A stretch of DNA of 64,000 nucleotides from Aurelia coerulea (GCA_039566865.1 CM076954.1:9990001-10054000); one strand, 5' to 3'. Shown: positions 11,304 to 23,736, numbered from the stretch's first letter. Notes: generated by a model from the sequence alone, not told the origin. Made by a program: numbers and translations.

Positions 11304-12757
11304 CACAGTGATCCGGAACAAAAGAAAGTTTGGAATAAATACCAAAATATGAAGTTTCAAAATCTGAATTCATTTCATGCTCATACCATCGAGTACACTC
11401 TGAATGTTTATGAAACGCAAACATTTTAAAAATTGGACAACGGATAGCCAAGAAAATTATTTTTGAAGTTGGGCCTAATTTTTTTATTTGTTTACATAAA
11501 CACTTCCGGAAAAACGCTGTCTGGACTGAATTTTCAAAGAAATATTTCTCTGCTCGGAAAGGTCCGACAATTTTTGCTTTGATCTATTTGCAAAATTCAT
11601 ATCTTTAAAAATCATTTTAAAAATGCAACAGTTGAAATGTAAAAATTTGGGCAAAATGTATTTACCAAAAAAGTTACAAAATTAAAGCAATTGTTTGTGC
11701 AAGTTTCTACCAAAGGGTTTGTTCTAAATCGTACTAAAAAAAAGAATTATGGTTATTCTTATTTTTGTGGTACAACGGAGATTTTGGAAATTGTTCAATG
11801 TTTTTTCTGCAATAAAAATAAATCAAGGCCTACTAAAGCCTTCAAAACTGACTTAACTCCATCTCTGTGACATAGTGTCATGAAATTTAACCCTCGGAAA
11901 GCTTTGATTTTTATTGTTATCCATAAGATCATTGTTTGCAAGCTTTTTTATGTGTCACATCAGCAGAAAACGACCAAAACGTGTTTTTTATGATAACTAC
12001 CACGAATATGGGCCTTTAAGACTGTATCAGTGTAAAATTGTTATGAGAATGATGAAAGTGAATGATTTTCATCACTCAAAGGCTCTTCAAACCCCAAATT
12101 TGTGGTAGTGATGATGGAAAACGTGTGATTCTTTGTTTCTGCTGACGGGACAAACAAAAACGTTTGAAAACAGTGATTTCATGTAGATCAATGAAATAAA
12201 AAGCTTTCTGAGGGTTGAATTTCATGACTCTATGTCAAAGAGATGGAGTTAAGTCAGTTTTGAAGGCTTTAGCAGGCCTTGATAAATTTTGTAATTTCTT
12301 TTGGTAAATCCATTTTGCCCCAATTTTTACATTTCAACGGTTGAATTTATAAAATTATTTTTAAAGATATGAATTTTTGCAAATTTCCGCCATTATGAAT
12401 CACATGAAAATGAACCAAAATATAAATATTTCCAATCACTGTTGCAATTACTTAAAAGTTCTTGACTAAAGGATTGAAATAAGATCAAAACGAAAATTGT
12501 CGGACCTTTCTGAGCAGAGAAATATTGCTTTGAAAATTCAGTCCAGGCAGCGAAATTCAGTCCGGAAGTACTTATGCAAACAAATCAATGAATTAGGCCC
12601 AACTTCAAAAATCATTTTCTTGGCTATCCGTTGTCCAATTTTCAAAATGTTTGCGTTTCATAAACATTCAGAGTGTACTTGATGGTATGGGCATGAAATA
12701 AATTTGAATTTTGAAACTTCATGTTTAGGTATTTCTTCCACTCCTTATATCACTGTG
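11304..12757. mobile_element. 1.45-kb foldback-type inverted-repeat element
   Basis: Almost the whole segment is an imperfect palindrome. The left arm from CACAGTGATCCGG is mirrored by the right arm ending ATCACTGTG. Matching blocks include TTGTCGGACCTTTC with its complement, GGCTATCCGTTGTCCAAT with its complement, and GGAGTTAAGTCAGTTTTGAA with its complement. The two peptides AIRCPIFKMFAFHKHSEC on opposite strands are mirror products, not genes. CAACC stands directly outside both ends (11299-11303, 12758-12762), a possible 5-bp duplication. No transposase is present. Confidence 0.75.
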
Positions 12758-12762
12758 CAACC

Positions 12763-13382
12763 GTAGCTGTACAAATCAACATTACGGAATAAAAATGAAA
12801 GAAGAATGCACTGAATGAAAAAAATGTAAGATTCTTACAAGTTTTGTTGTATGCTATTCCCAGGTGATTTTCCATGAACGTGAAGCACATCTGGATAAGT
12901 CTAAAATGAGGAAGGCGAAATATATTGGTATGTCAAGGCAGAAGTCAAAATTCTGGTAAAGCCGTTGCGTTGGAATATTCATTGGAATGCTTCCAGAGGG
13001 CTTAACGGATGATAATGCTTGATTTCCTCCGTGAACGCCAGGGGGGGGGGGTTAACTCCCCATCGCCTTGAGACTGTTTTGTAACTATTTGTTCAAATAC
13101 TAAAGGTAGTAATAAGGAAGAGACTGAATCTAATAACTTTTGAGGCAGCATCTGGAATTCGAGATGTAAACAACTGAGACATTATGTGATCCCCAGGTCA
13201 ACATCGAAAGTACCTTTGTCCTGGCTTGACGAGCCTGATGTATCGGTAACACCAGTTGATGAAATCATTTGTTGTTTTCACTCTTGGTCTAACAAGGATT
13301 AATAAATTGTAAATTTCACCACCATATCAGGTGACTTAAGCATTAACATTTTCTTTCATTCCTTTGAAAGAATATTTTATTT
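12763..13382. other. No recognisable gene; short G run
   Basis: Only short frames. A homopolymer of about 11 G lies at 13041-13051, otherwise nothing stands out. Confidence 0.45.
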
Positions 13383-13973
13383 GAATTGCATACGATAAAT
13401 TTGGTATGTTTATATCTTTTCAGATAATCTATTAAGTGTTTCTTTGCAGTGTAGTGTTTCTCATTTGCCAATTTTGCCACTTGGAGATTACAATCGATAC
13501 ATTCCATGTTTTTCCCAGCAAAAGAAGTTGTCTCAGATTAGATGCAAAACTGTATAGTTAAAAATTTGAATTAAATGTTCTTTCAAAGAAATCCGCATCA
13601 CTTGGCGTGAACAACTACCTCTGGATAAAATTCCCTTGAGATAATCTTTCATGCTCGATACAGTTTCACAGTGAAACAGTGAATTGCATACGATAAATTT
13701 GGTATGTTTATATCTTTTCAGATAATCTATTAAGTGTTTCTTGCAGTGTAGTGTTTCTCATTTGCCAATTTTGCCACTTGGAGATTACAATCGATACATT
13801 CCATGTTTTTCCCAGCAAAAGAAGTTGTCTCAGATTATATGCAAAACTGTAGAGTTAAAAATTTGAATTAAATGTTCTTTCAAAGAAATCCGCATCACTT
13901 GGCGTGAACAACTACCTCTGGATAAAATTCCCTTGAGATAATCTTCCATGCTCGATACAGTTTCACAGTGAAA
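13383..13973. repeat. Tandem duplication, 298-bp period, two copies
   Basis: GAATTGCATACGATAAATTT begins at both 13383 and 13681, and the two copies remain almost identical to the GTTTCACAGTGAAA end. Only a few differences are visible, for example TTTGCAG versus TTGCAG and CTTTCATG versus CTTCCATG. The duplication is recent and noncoding. Confidence 0.92.
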
Positions 13974-14145
13974 AAGCTCCTGCTATTTGTTGTTGTAGCG
14001 ACTTGTTGTTTCCCCCGTTATGGAGGGAACCAGATTTTCCAAAATATGCTAACCCTTCGCCATTTCTTCGTATGTAAACAAAAATTTATTGAGTCAAGAA
14101 GTAAAAGGAGTACAAATTTGAATACTGCTAGAACTAGAGCATATA

Positions 14146-15027
14146 GGGGAGACCGGGGACAATTGTAATACGGGGCCATTGTAACACTGACTCTCACCCT
14201 TGCAGAAAAGTGCAAAAGATCTGATTTTTGCACAGAGCGTGCTCAGTCTAATCCTCTACATACAACTCGAGAAAAAAAGAATATTCACTGAAGTTTGCAA
14301 GATTTTCGGGGGAAAACATGTTTTTGAGTATGAAAGTAAAAACGTGCTTTCAGTGTAAATTTGTGTCTGACAGATTTTGGTCTTGACTAAAAAGTTTACT
14401 TTCACATCACAGACATGGCATCTATTTAGGATCAAAACTACGTTAAAACATTTAAGCTCCACAGCTTATGAGTGTGAAAATGGAAAATAACGACAGCTGA
14501 CCAGGTCAGGGGCAATTGTAACACGCTGCTACAACTGGCCGGTGTAAGCTGCTCGATGCTTTGGTTTTGATTCATTGTCGAACAATGTGATATATGCAAT
14601 GTTAAAGAGTTCAGAATTGAAATTGGTAAAAAAAGAGACTTTTTTCTCAATCGATTCAATTTTTTCAACTGATGCACCCAAATTTACAAAGAAATAAAAA
14701 CTACATCTTATCTTAAATTTGTTCTTTTTAAAACCATGAATAATTTTCCACCTGGTGCTACATTTTGTTAAGGAAAAAGGAAGAGTCGTGCAACAATCAT
14801 CTGTGATGATCTTAAAGATACGAAACAATTGCTTCAACCATCCCCATGTTACCGGGGCAATTTTAACACTTGACCACTGATTTGAAACTATCACAGCGTC
14901 ACAAAAATTGGTTCTATGCGATGGAAACTAATGTCTATTCCATTCCAAGGGATGCAACCACAACATCATTTACCTTCAAGATATGGGTGATTTTCCAAAA
15001 AGTGTTACAATTGACCCCGGTCTCCCC
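14146..15027. mobile_element. 882-bp inverted-repeat element with repeated subterminal motif
   Basis: The ends are GGGGAGACCGGGG and its reverse complement, flanked by TA (14144-14145, 15028-15029). A motif close to GGGGCAATTGTAACA occurs near the left end (about 14155 and 14173), internally near 14507 and 14853, and inverted near 15003. Such repeats are candidate transposase-binding sites (inference). No transposase frame is present. Confidence 0.75.
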
Positions 15028-15252
15028 TACATTTGGACGTCAGCGGCTACGCAGACCAAGAGTTGCTTTTTTGACGCTTAGTTTTAGACCCACCAGCAAG
15101 CTTAAATTTCAAAAATATTTAATGAAATATGCCGAAATGGCATCGAAAAATATTTTTACTCTACATAATTTTTGGCCATACTTTAGGTGCTATGAAGTTA
15201 CAAACGCCTGAAATTTGTTTGGCTACCCTGATGATTTAAAACTAAAACTATA

Positions 15253-15840
15253 CAGGGTGTCCCAAAAATATTGTGCCCCGTTTGTCTGAAGATTGTGACG
15301 AAACGGCAAAAGATTCTCGCAAAATTTTGCATGATGGTGCTCTTCAGATGCTCAATTAAAGTTTGCTACCATCCCCATAAAAATCCGTTGAAAAACGATG
15401 GAGCTATGACCTTCAGGAGACCAAATTTGCCCGATCACTGAAACCAGCGGTCAGCCATTTTGTCTTTCTATTTTGCAGTTATAAGTAGCTTTATGGAATG
15501 AAAATGAAACAGCAGCCTCCAAAGTCATAGCTCTCGTGAAAATTCCGATAATCCTTGGAGAGTTCCACTATTTCTGACCTCACAGAAATTATTTCTTACC
15601 TCGCGTGAAGATACTTATCACTGCAAAGTAGTAAGGCAAAATGGCCGACTGCTGGTTTCAGTTGTCAGGCAAATTTGGTCTTCTGAAGGTCGTAGCTCCA
15701 TCATTTTTCAACAGATTTTTACGGGGATGGAGGCAAACTTTAATTGCACACCTGAAGAGCACCATCAAGCAAACAAGAATCTTTTGCCGTTTTGTCGCAA
15801 TCTTCAGACAAACAGGGCACAATTTTTTTGGGACACCCTG
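15253..15840. mobile_element. 588-bp mariner-like inverted-repeat element
   Basis: The ends CAGGGTGTCCCAAAAATATT and its near-perfect complement are flanked by TA (15251-15252, 15841-15842). The arms extend about 210 bp, for example GCAATCTTCAGACAAACAGG on the right against its complement on the left, and ATGGCCGACTGCTGGTTTCA. The CAGGGTGTCCCA terminus resembles Tc1/mariner ends (general knowledge). There is no coding capacity. Confidence 0.8.
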
Positions 15841-15904
15841 TAGTTTTCCCGAAGACCACACCATTTTTCATCTATTTATTCCGGATTTACGATGACTTTA
15901 GATA

Positions 15905-16268
15905 CAGTAGTGTCCCGCATATAAGAAACACATATTTAAGAAACACAGACCCTGATTTCCAAAATAATACCACATTTTATAAGAAACTAGTACAGGTCTA
16001 AAAAAGCCCTTTTTTCTCATTTAACAAAACCAAGCAAAAAACACTTTCCTGGAATAAGTATATCATTTCCTGGAAGTGAAAATTCACAAATGCATATCAA
16101 AATAATAAGTTTTTCATCACAATCATAGAAATTGTGTGAGTAGTTGATCGATAGTGTATGATTTTTCTAATAAGAAATTTTACCCTGATTTGAATTTTAC
16201 CTCATTTTATAAGAAACATGTCAGACCTGAAATTGAAAAGGTTGTTTCTTATATGCGGGACGCTACTG
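15905..16268. mobile_element. 364-bp TA-flanked inverted-repeat element (family T, copy 1)
   Basis: The ends are CAGTAGTGTCCCGCATATAA and its near complement, flanked by TA (15903-15904, 16269-16270). Subterminal ATAAGAAAC/GTTTCTTAT blocks recur inside and in the elements at 25548-25967 and 45117-45503. A CAGT terminus with TA duplication recalls pogo/Tigger-type elements (inference). Confidence 0.78.
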
Positions 16269-16270
16269 TA

Positions 16271-16869
16271 TATTCAACTTCATATGAATTATTTCAGTGA
16301 AAAGAAACACGTTGTAACTCTGAGAAAAATCAAGATATCAAAAATACTGCAAACACAACTATAGCGGTGCACCAGGGGTTCGGTTCAAGCCTATCAAGCC
16401 ATTCAGTTCAACGGACGATGTATGAAACATCTGCGCCATCCCTTTCAAAAATTTCAAATCACGCAGTTGATAAATCTTCAGTGTCACTATAATCAATGTC
16501 ACTATAATTAGCTTCATCTTTAATGTAGAAACTCAAAAGAAATTATTCAACCATAACCTTCGAATGGCCTTTTGGATTGAGCTGGTTTTACGCGAGACCT
16601 GCAATATCAATATGAAAAAGCTGAAAAACCCAAATATAACAGCGGATCAGTGCAAACAAACTTACCTTTTTCGAGCTGTCAATCCGCTTGCCAGAAGGAA
16701 AAGAAGGAAGCAACCCATCTAAACGAATGCATGATGGTCGCTAGACGGCAAGAGAGAGAGACAAAAATTTGAAGTTACATATAATCCAACAACTATGTAA
16801 CTATAGCAACAGATCTCTTTCAAAACTCATACTGGGTGAGCTAAACAAAGCTGCACTTTTCAGAAAATC
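16271..16869. other. No recognisable feature
   Basis: AT-rich sequence, no long frame or repeat similarity noticed. Confidence 0.4.
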
Positions 16870-17385
16870 ACAAAATTTGAAATGATAAAAATTTTTGAAT
16901 GTTCTTTTCAAAATAGCCTGAAATAACGGACTCACCGTATTAAGCCCGGAAACGCCAAAAAATACCGTAATCTATAGAAAGAAGACTATTTACTCCTGTA
17001 AAAGAAGAAAAATCAAAATAAACCTGTAACTTGAGATAAAACTGTTGAATCTTGCAAGAGAAAAACGAGATAATCTTAAAACCAGAAAGGAAAGAAATAT
17101 GTTAGTAACTCACCAATAACTGCAAGAAAAAACAACATTGAATACGCGTTTCGTCGCACACTCGTCAGTTCGGTTCGTGCGAAGAACAAATTAACGATAA
17201 AAACTGGCCAAATTTATTACAAGATGAAAAAAAGAAAACAGAAAATTACATGTCAATAACACCTAAGCCAGTCATTGGCTAAACTAAATTAACAGCCGCC
17301 AAAGATCAAAGCCTTTGGCGCCAAATCAGAACAATTGCAACGTCAAAACAAACTCCTTCTGTCGGCAGAGGGAGGGATCTCGAAG
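16870..17385 (-). mobile_element. Penelope-like element 3' end with hammerhead-like motif and intron-like sequence
   Basis: The minus strand matches the 3' part of the PLE at about 29895-30440. It contains the end of the coding region (LCRQKEFV in the other copy), then noncoding sequence, a hammerhead-like core (17143-17168), a GTGAGTTACT donor-like site, and a TTTTTCTCTTGCAAG acceptor-like site. Introns and hammerhead motifs in flanking repeats are known for PLEs. Only the 3' portion is present. Confidence 0.7.
17143..17168 (-). ncRNA. Hammerhead-ribozyme-like core (PLE)
   Basis: On the minus strand CTGACGA (fits CUGANGA) is followed by a short helix II (GTGTGCGAC), GAAA and the palindrome ACGCGT that could form helix III only between two molecules. 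Helix I pairing is weak. Minimal hammerheads of this dimer-dependent kind are known from animal PLEs. Activity is untested. Confidence 0.55.
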
Positions 17386-18040
17386 TATAATAAACACCGC
17401 TTCTAAAACCTTGAGGTGGAAGGCGGACCTTGCATAGACTTATTATATTACATAAGTCCCCCAACTATACCCCCCCCCCCCACAATACCCATTCCGCTTC
17501 AACGAAGGACTTTCCGCTTCAACGAAAATCTTTCAGCATCTCCCTTTTCAATAGGTTTTTCCTTTGTGACTCATGTAAGACTGGAACCAATTGGGCCTAA
17601 ATTTATTATTCGTCTGACAAAACAGTTTAAAACTAATGAAGATTTAATCCCGTTAAGAAAAAGCTGAAGACAAATGGAAAGAAATTTCTAAATGATTTGC
17701 AGCATTGCATGAGGCAAACAGTACATGCCCTGCAAGCCGGATATGCTCTATAATAATAATAATAACAATAAAATTTGCCAAAAGGTTGACCAGCAAAAAG
17801 AAAAGAAGACACCGACTTGAAACATGGGTGCACAGTAGCATGAACCAGGGGCGAACATGAGGGAAGGGGGCAACTTACAGAGGGATGCCAAAATGGAATT
17901 GATTTTTGGACGTCATTTAACGCAAACAGTTTGGTTTTTTTTACCGATCAATGTCTGTATTACAAGATTTTTTCCTTAGTACATCTGTCTGAAGCAGATT
18001 TTCAAGTGTGGTGTTTACAGAGTGTTTTCAGGGGCACTTC
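17386..18040. other. No recognisable gene
   Basis: Short C run near 17469-17481 and a short ATA run near 17748; otherwise nothing recognised. Confidence 0.45.
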
Positions 18041-19870
18041 TTGCCACAGAGAGTGTGTCTCGTGTATCTGTGTATCTCGACATCTCTAAAGCATTTGATA
18101 GGGTATGGCACGATGGTCTGATATATAAACTAAAGCAATGCGGTGTCTCTGGACAATTACTTTTTATTCTTCAAAGCTTTCTTAAGGATAGAAAACTACG
18201 CACTGTTTTGAACGGGCAATGTTCCATTTGGGGAGATGTCTCAGCCGGAGTACCACAAGGCTCTATCCTAGGGCCTTTGCTTTTTTGTGTACATAAATGA
18301 TTTAACCAATGATTTGAAGAGTAATGTTAAGCTTTTTGCCGATGATAGATCATTATTTACAGTGGTCCAAGATACAATTGCAGCTGCGGATGACATGAAC
18401 CATGACTTGGAGTTAATAAGACATTGGGCTCATGACTGGAGAATGTCATTTAACCCAGATTCGCAAAAGCAAGCTGTGGAATTAGTACTTTCAAAGAAAA
18501 GAATCGAAGCTGAACATCCAGAAATTCATTTTAATAACATGCCAGTGATGAGAGTAGATGAACATAAACACTTAGGAATCATCCCGGATTGAAAATTGTC
18601 CCTTTCTGCTCATATCAAGCAAATCAGCTATTTCTAAAACAAGAAAGGGTATTGGCTTGCTGAGACATCTCTCCAAATATCTGCCCAGGCATGCTCTAAA
18701 TGAATTACATAAGCTCTATGTAAGACCCCATCTAGACTATGGGGATGTTATTTACCATAATCCGGCAAAATTGTGTGATTTCAGTGGTAACATCACTTTA
18801 CCAAGCCTAATGGAAAAATTGGAATCTGTACAGTATTCTGCTGCTCGGGCTATTACGGGAACACGGAGAGGAACGTCGCGAGATAAGTTGTACACAGAGC
18901 TTGGCTGGGAATCACTAAATTGCCGAAGGTGGAGCAGACGCCTTACCTTGTTTTATAAGATCTTGAATAATCTCACCCCAGTGTACATGAAGGATCCACT
19001 TCCACCTCGACAACCGTTGCAATACTGTCTTCGCAACCAAGATGTCATTGAGCGAATAAAGGCAAGAACAGAAAAACTCCAATGTAGCTTCTATCCTCAC
19101 TGCTTATCTGAATGGAATAAACTTGATCCTGAAATTAGACTTGCACAGTCGGTTGCTGTTTTTAAGAAAAAAATTCTCTCCATAATTCGACCTCTTGCAA
19201 ACCCTTTTTTGGTATTCATGACCCAACAGGTTTATCCCACCTTTGTCAACTGAGGGTTGGTCTCAGCAAACTAAACTTTCAAGCATAATTTTAGGGATAC
19301 AATAAACCCATTGTGCCCGTCGAACGATGGCATCGAGGATACGGAACACTTTTTGCTGCTCTGCCCTTCCTTTGAAGTGCCACGAAGAGATCCTCTCGCT
19401 GGAGTGTTAGCTCTATTACAACCAAATGGATATATCAATGATTCAAACGATGCTTTGGTGCACATTTTATTGTATGGTGATAAGAGCCTTCCTAATGACC
19501 TCAATAAAAGCATACCTCCCTTAACCTTAAATTTCATCAATCAAACTGGTCGACTTGATTAGAAAATCTCAAGCTACAGTACGAGTTCCGCAACCACCAT
19601 ATCCCGTTTTTTAGCTTTTATGTATTGTAGAGTAATTTTGTAAGTAGAGTAATTAGTAGAGTAACTTTGTAAGTAGTGTAAATAGTTTTTTTTCGTCCTT
19701 TGTAGCTTAGTTGTATGTAGTTTAATGTTGCGTGTCTTTATGTTCTGGCCATGGGGTAGTCATTGTCTATTGCTCCCCTTGGTGTCGTCCCTGTGGTGGT
19801 GTATAGTGATTAGGTAAATACAGTAGAAAGTAAGATTTATTGTAAATACTTGAAATGAATAGAAAAAAAA
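18041..19870 (+). pseudogene. LINE family A, 5'-truncated copy 3
   Basis: A CR1/jockey-like LINE copy. It starts abruptly at VYLDISKAFDRVWHDGL (motif A), then GVPQGSILGPLLF (motif B), KLFADDRSLFTVV (motif C), DEHKHLGIIPD, LSKYLPRHALNELHKLYVRP, LESVQYSAARAITGT and ERIKARTEKLQ. A cysteine-rich C-terminal segment (MCPSNDGIEDTEHFLLLCPS) follows at 19311. Frameshifts near 18290 and 18600 and a break near 19253 inactivate it. The 3' UTR runs to about 19870. The truncation at the 5' side is typical of LINE integration. Confidence 0.88.
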
Positions 19871-20177
19871 GAGAGAGTGTACTACCGGTACATTAAAAGT
19901 TCCAGCTACACTGACAGGATCACTATTTTCAATGTTGCGAAACAATGAAATTTAGCTTTCATCAAATGCAAGCTTGAATCAATGTTTTTGACTTTAGTTA
20001 GCAGCTTCTTATGAAAGAAATACATCCTATCACATAATGTTTAATTTGCCAACAGGTGTATAACAACTACAGTATATAATTGAAGGAAGTGGAAGACTAA
20101 AGATCTTTGAAGTAATGCAGATGCAAAGAGAAAGAATATAGAGATGATTTTATAAAAGAAATTACATACTTTTGTTA
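19871..20177. other. No recognisable feature
   Basis: AT-rich, noncoding; nothing identified. Confidence 0.4.
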
Positions 20178-20554
20178 GGGTCTACGGGAGTAAAATGGGG
20201 AAGCTTGGGGTAAAAAGGGTAAGGCAAAAATTTGAATAAAGTTTGTAAAAATCTCCAGATATCTATAGAATTTCTTCAATAAAGTGTACCGTTGAAGAGG
20301 GCCTAACCATTCGAAGAAAACAGGCATCAATTTGTTCTTTTGCGCTTTTTATTCTTTATTTCAGTGCTGACTAGTTTCGACCACTAGGGCATCTTCAGAG
20401 CAACAAATAGAATTTCTTCAGATACATCTGCTATAACGACCCTTCTTGAAGCATAGAATATTGATTGAACAGTCCATGAGCTACCATCATTTGGCAATCA
20501 AAATTACGTTACTGCACCCCCCCCCTGCCCTACCTATTTTACCCCTGAAGACCC
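20178..20554. mobile_element. Candidate small inverted-repeat element containing an old hammerhead repeat
   Basis: The left end GGGTCTACGGGAGTAAAATG is mirrored on the right by CCTATTTTACCCCTGAAGACCC read in reverse complement (about 25 bp, imperfect). Inside lies a diverged copy of the hammerhead-bearing repeat found five times at 23.5-28.4 kb. Target duplication is not clear, so the element call is tentative. Confidence 0.45.
20361..20404 (-). ncRNA. Degenerate hammerhead-like motif
   Basis: The minus strand reads TTGCTCTGAAGATGCCC then TAGTGGTCGAAACTAGTC. Compared with the five intact-looking copies, helix II has a mismatch and the helix III palindrome is ACTAGT instead of ACGT. It is probably an old, inactive copy. 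Confidence 0.45.
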
Positions 20555-21819
20555 AATCAAATGTAAAAAAATTGCAAATAACACAATTTTTAAAGACCAG
20601 TGCGCAAAGCATGGTTGAAATTCAAATGTTTCGGTTGCAAAAGCGGCGTTTATTTTTTATTGATAATGGACCTTTTAAGAAAATCAGCCCACGTTTAATT
20701 CTCCATGTCTAATTGACACTTCCTCTGATACTAACATATATGGCAGTAAATTAGAAATGGTTTCTTTTTCTGAAAAGTACGATCAACAAATGCTCTTGGG
20801 GGATCATTTAATTGTCAGACACTTGCAATATTTCATTGCTATTACCAAATTAAATTTCTGATCATCCATGGTTTCTATTCCTTGTTGCTTGTGTTGTTTT
20901 GAATGATCTAGCAGTACTGGTTCTTCTAGAAATATTCCATCTTGTTGCCTGCAAAAAAATATTTGGATACTTTTTGCCCCTGAGCCCCTGAGCACATTTT
21001 ATTTTGATGTGAACCAAGCTTCACTGGACAGTCTTTATCTTTGGTTTAACTTGATAGTATTGCTCATGAGGAATGAAATACTGAAAGCCTGACAATTGTT
21101 TTCTGTCTGTAGTCTTTCGTATTCTGAAAGTGATATTTGATAAGTACTGCCATATGCTGCAAAAGAATAACCCCCATGGGGAGAAATTTTAGCTGCATGG
21201 TATTTTGCGTATAAACACACAGTAGGTATGCAGTAGGCAGTTTTCTTTGATTCAAAACTTGTCCCAAAATGAGAGGTGGTGGGGGTGAAATAACAACGGA
21301 AATAATTATGTAAGTCTGAAGTTGATTACTAATTCTCTGCAATTTATTTTGTTTTACTCTTTGAAACATGAAAGATATCATAACATACTAATTCAAAATA
21401 TTCGAAACCTGACAATACCTGTAAGTTGATGATGTCAAAATATTGTATAATGTCCCTTGCTTCCCTTTGATTCAAAATATGTTTACATATATATTTGTAC
21501 AATTTCAGCATATAAATCTCAATTTAAGGCCATGTTGCCATGTTGCCATGTTACTCAGGAGACCAATTAAATAAAAAATCTTGAAAAATCACAAGATGAC
21601 TGTCAATCAAATGTTATTGATCTTCCAATTTTCTCTGCGGTTATTTGTGGCAGCGACCAACAAATGTGCTAGAGTACATTATTCTGCTAGTACATGCTTT
21701 AAGAAAGAAGTAAGGAAAAATATTTGCGGCATGAATAGTTAAGAGCTATATTTTGTGATAGTCCTACATGGTATGAAACCTTTTTCAAGGACATACACAT
21801 GGTTTTTCTTAAGAAACTG
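20555..21819. other. No recognisable gene
   Basis: AT-rich; a short tandem GCCATGTT run is near 21530. Otherwise no supported feature. Confidence 0.4.
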
Positions 21820-22120
21820 AGAAACTGTGAGAATTGGGATCAGTACTGGGTCCTTCAGCACCAGGAAAGAATCAATGATAGGTGTACCACAAAGTTCAGT
21901 CTTCGGTCCTCTCCTGTTTAATTATATACCTTAATAGTTGCTTGGAGTGATTCTTGACAAAAAATTATGCTTTGAGCAGTAATTACAGTCCATTTGTAAA
22001 AAGGTTGGTCAAAAGCTCTCTCAAGAATTTCACACTTTCGTGACACTGATCAACTGAAACGAAAACTGAAGGCATTTATTTTGTCCCAGTTCAACTACTG
22101 TCTTCTTGTTTGAAACGCAT
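21820..22120 (+). pseudogene. LINE family J reverse-transcriptase relic, left part
   Basis: RT-derived pieces are IGVPQSSVFGPLLFNYI (motif B), then, after an internal deletion, LLGVILDKKLCFEQ and KAFILSQFNYCLLVW in shifting frames. The relic is cut at about 22120 by the 6.4-kb inverted-repeat block and continues at 28533 with MFCDGTLNNKITRIHDLQLL. Confidence 0.7.
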
Positions 22121-22270
22121 TGGCTCGGAGAAGACCCAAATGGAGTAGGGACCAAATGGAGTAATTCTTCTCTCCAGGGCCCAAATGGAGTAATCTATCA
22201 AATGGTATTTTAACTCATTGTCAAATCTAATTAACACCCAGAGATAGCGTTTTATCATAAATCTTTTTCT

Positions 22271-23458
22271 AACAATAGACTTATAAAACTATCCTCGCTG
22301 CCTATTGAAAATTCATGATGACATTTGACCTACATCGTAATTTATGTCTCTGACGGGGGTTTGCGTTACATTCTATTTCACCCTCAACCATGTGGGAGGT
22401 ATCATTTTACTTGATTTAATCTATTGTGGTTTAAAGAAAACAAACAAAGTATAGATGCAAGCAAGAAAGTCTTGAAAAAGCAAGACATTGAATCTGTGCT
22501 AAAAGTTTCTTGAAATGATCAGATTTTTATCATGTAGGCCTAGTGGCTTTTTGATAATCTATTGGTAGTAATGAAGTGCACGAATTTTTTAATAAGAAAT
22601 TTGGTTTGGGGAAGTTTATTAAATTTTAGGGTAATTTTTGCTGCCAAAAGTTTCTCATCAGTTTCTTAAAATGTAATTGTGCTAAATGTAGAGCGAATAT
22701 ATCCACGTTAGAAAGGCTTGCAAATTACAATGGTAAGGTTTCAAAACTTGCTATTGTATAATTCTCATTCAAAACAATAGAAATTGGGCGAGGCAATATT
22801 ATCTTCGCCATTGGCGAATATAAATATTTTAAACACTATTTAAACCTCTATATTTATAAATAAAATTGGATTAGTCCTTGGTTCTAAAATTTTGAGTGAA
22901 AACGTTATCAGTCAATTTTAACAAAATTGTCAATATTGTGTTGGAATAGTGCTCAAAAATTTTTGTCCATATGGGCAGTACTAGTTTTTTTTAGAATCCA
23001 ATTTCTAATATAGAAAACGAACAGTTTTAATCGTGTTGGAACAGGCAATTGCACAGTATTTATCAGTTCTGTCAGTTCTGTCTTGATTTCGTTGAATTCT
23101 CAGTCAAATGGAAGCAGAGCTTGTTAGTGTTTACATTCAGGGATCAATCAAGGGCAGTCACGTTTTAATGATATTTTTAAAGTTTTTATGATATATTTCT
23201 GCTAGTTTTAATAGCAGCAAACATACCTTACATGAGAGGAATGAGAGGAAATACTTGGGAGCACACATATCTGAATCAGCTGAATCACACGAAAAAGGAG
23301 GTTTGAAGGTAACTAGAAATCTAAAAGAGCCATTGAAACACATAAACCCTTAAGTTTAACCCCCTTGGACTTCACGATAGATGCACCAGTAATGATGATA
23401 TTGTCTTTGGAAGAATCTGGCTCATCTAGACAGTCTATACATCTATTATTAGGTATAT
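22271..23458. other. Interior of composite element, no gene seen
   Basis: AT-rich, no long frame and no similarity to the other repeats recognised. Confidence 0.4.
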
Positions 23459-23678
23459 AGTGTACGGTTAGAAGAGGGCCTAACTACTCAAAGAAACAGG
23501 CATCTGTTTGGTCTTTTGCGCTTTTTCTTTTCCAGTGCTGACGTTTCGCCCACTAGGGCATCTTCAGAGCAACTGGATAATTTTAAGAAGTCAACCTATA
23601 TTTATAGTCAAAAAATTTAATTACAAGAATTTATGTCCATATAAGGTCCTTCCGGTTCTTCATAAAACGTTTAAGTCT
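23459..23678 (-). repeat. Hammerhead-bearing repeat X1
   Basis: A ~205-220-bp unit arranged directly head to tail with X2. It has the GGGCCTAACTACTCAAAGAA block, the hammerhead motif on the minus strand and the TCCTTCCGGTTCTTCATAAA end. It is almost identical to X2 and X3. Confidence 0.85.
23532..23576 (-). ncRNA. Hammerhead ribozyme motif 1
   Basis: On the minus strand helix I is formed by CCAGTTGCT and AGCACTGG (one bulged T). The core is CTGAAGA (fits CUGANGA), helix II is GCCC/GGGC with TAGT loop, then GAAA, the palindrome ACGT and cleavage-site C. One extra nucleotide sits between CTGAAGA and helix II. The minimal helix III suggests action as a dimer, as reported for PLE hammerheads. 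Confidence 0.75.
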
Positions 23679-23736
23679 AAGGGCCTAACTACTCAAAGAA
23701 ACAGGCATCTGTTTGGTCTTTTGCGCTTTTTCTTTT

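Noticed and set aside
11128..12682. Two frames sharing AIRCPIFKMFAFHKHSEC as a gene pair
   Set aside because: They are mirror images arising from the palindromic element.
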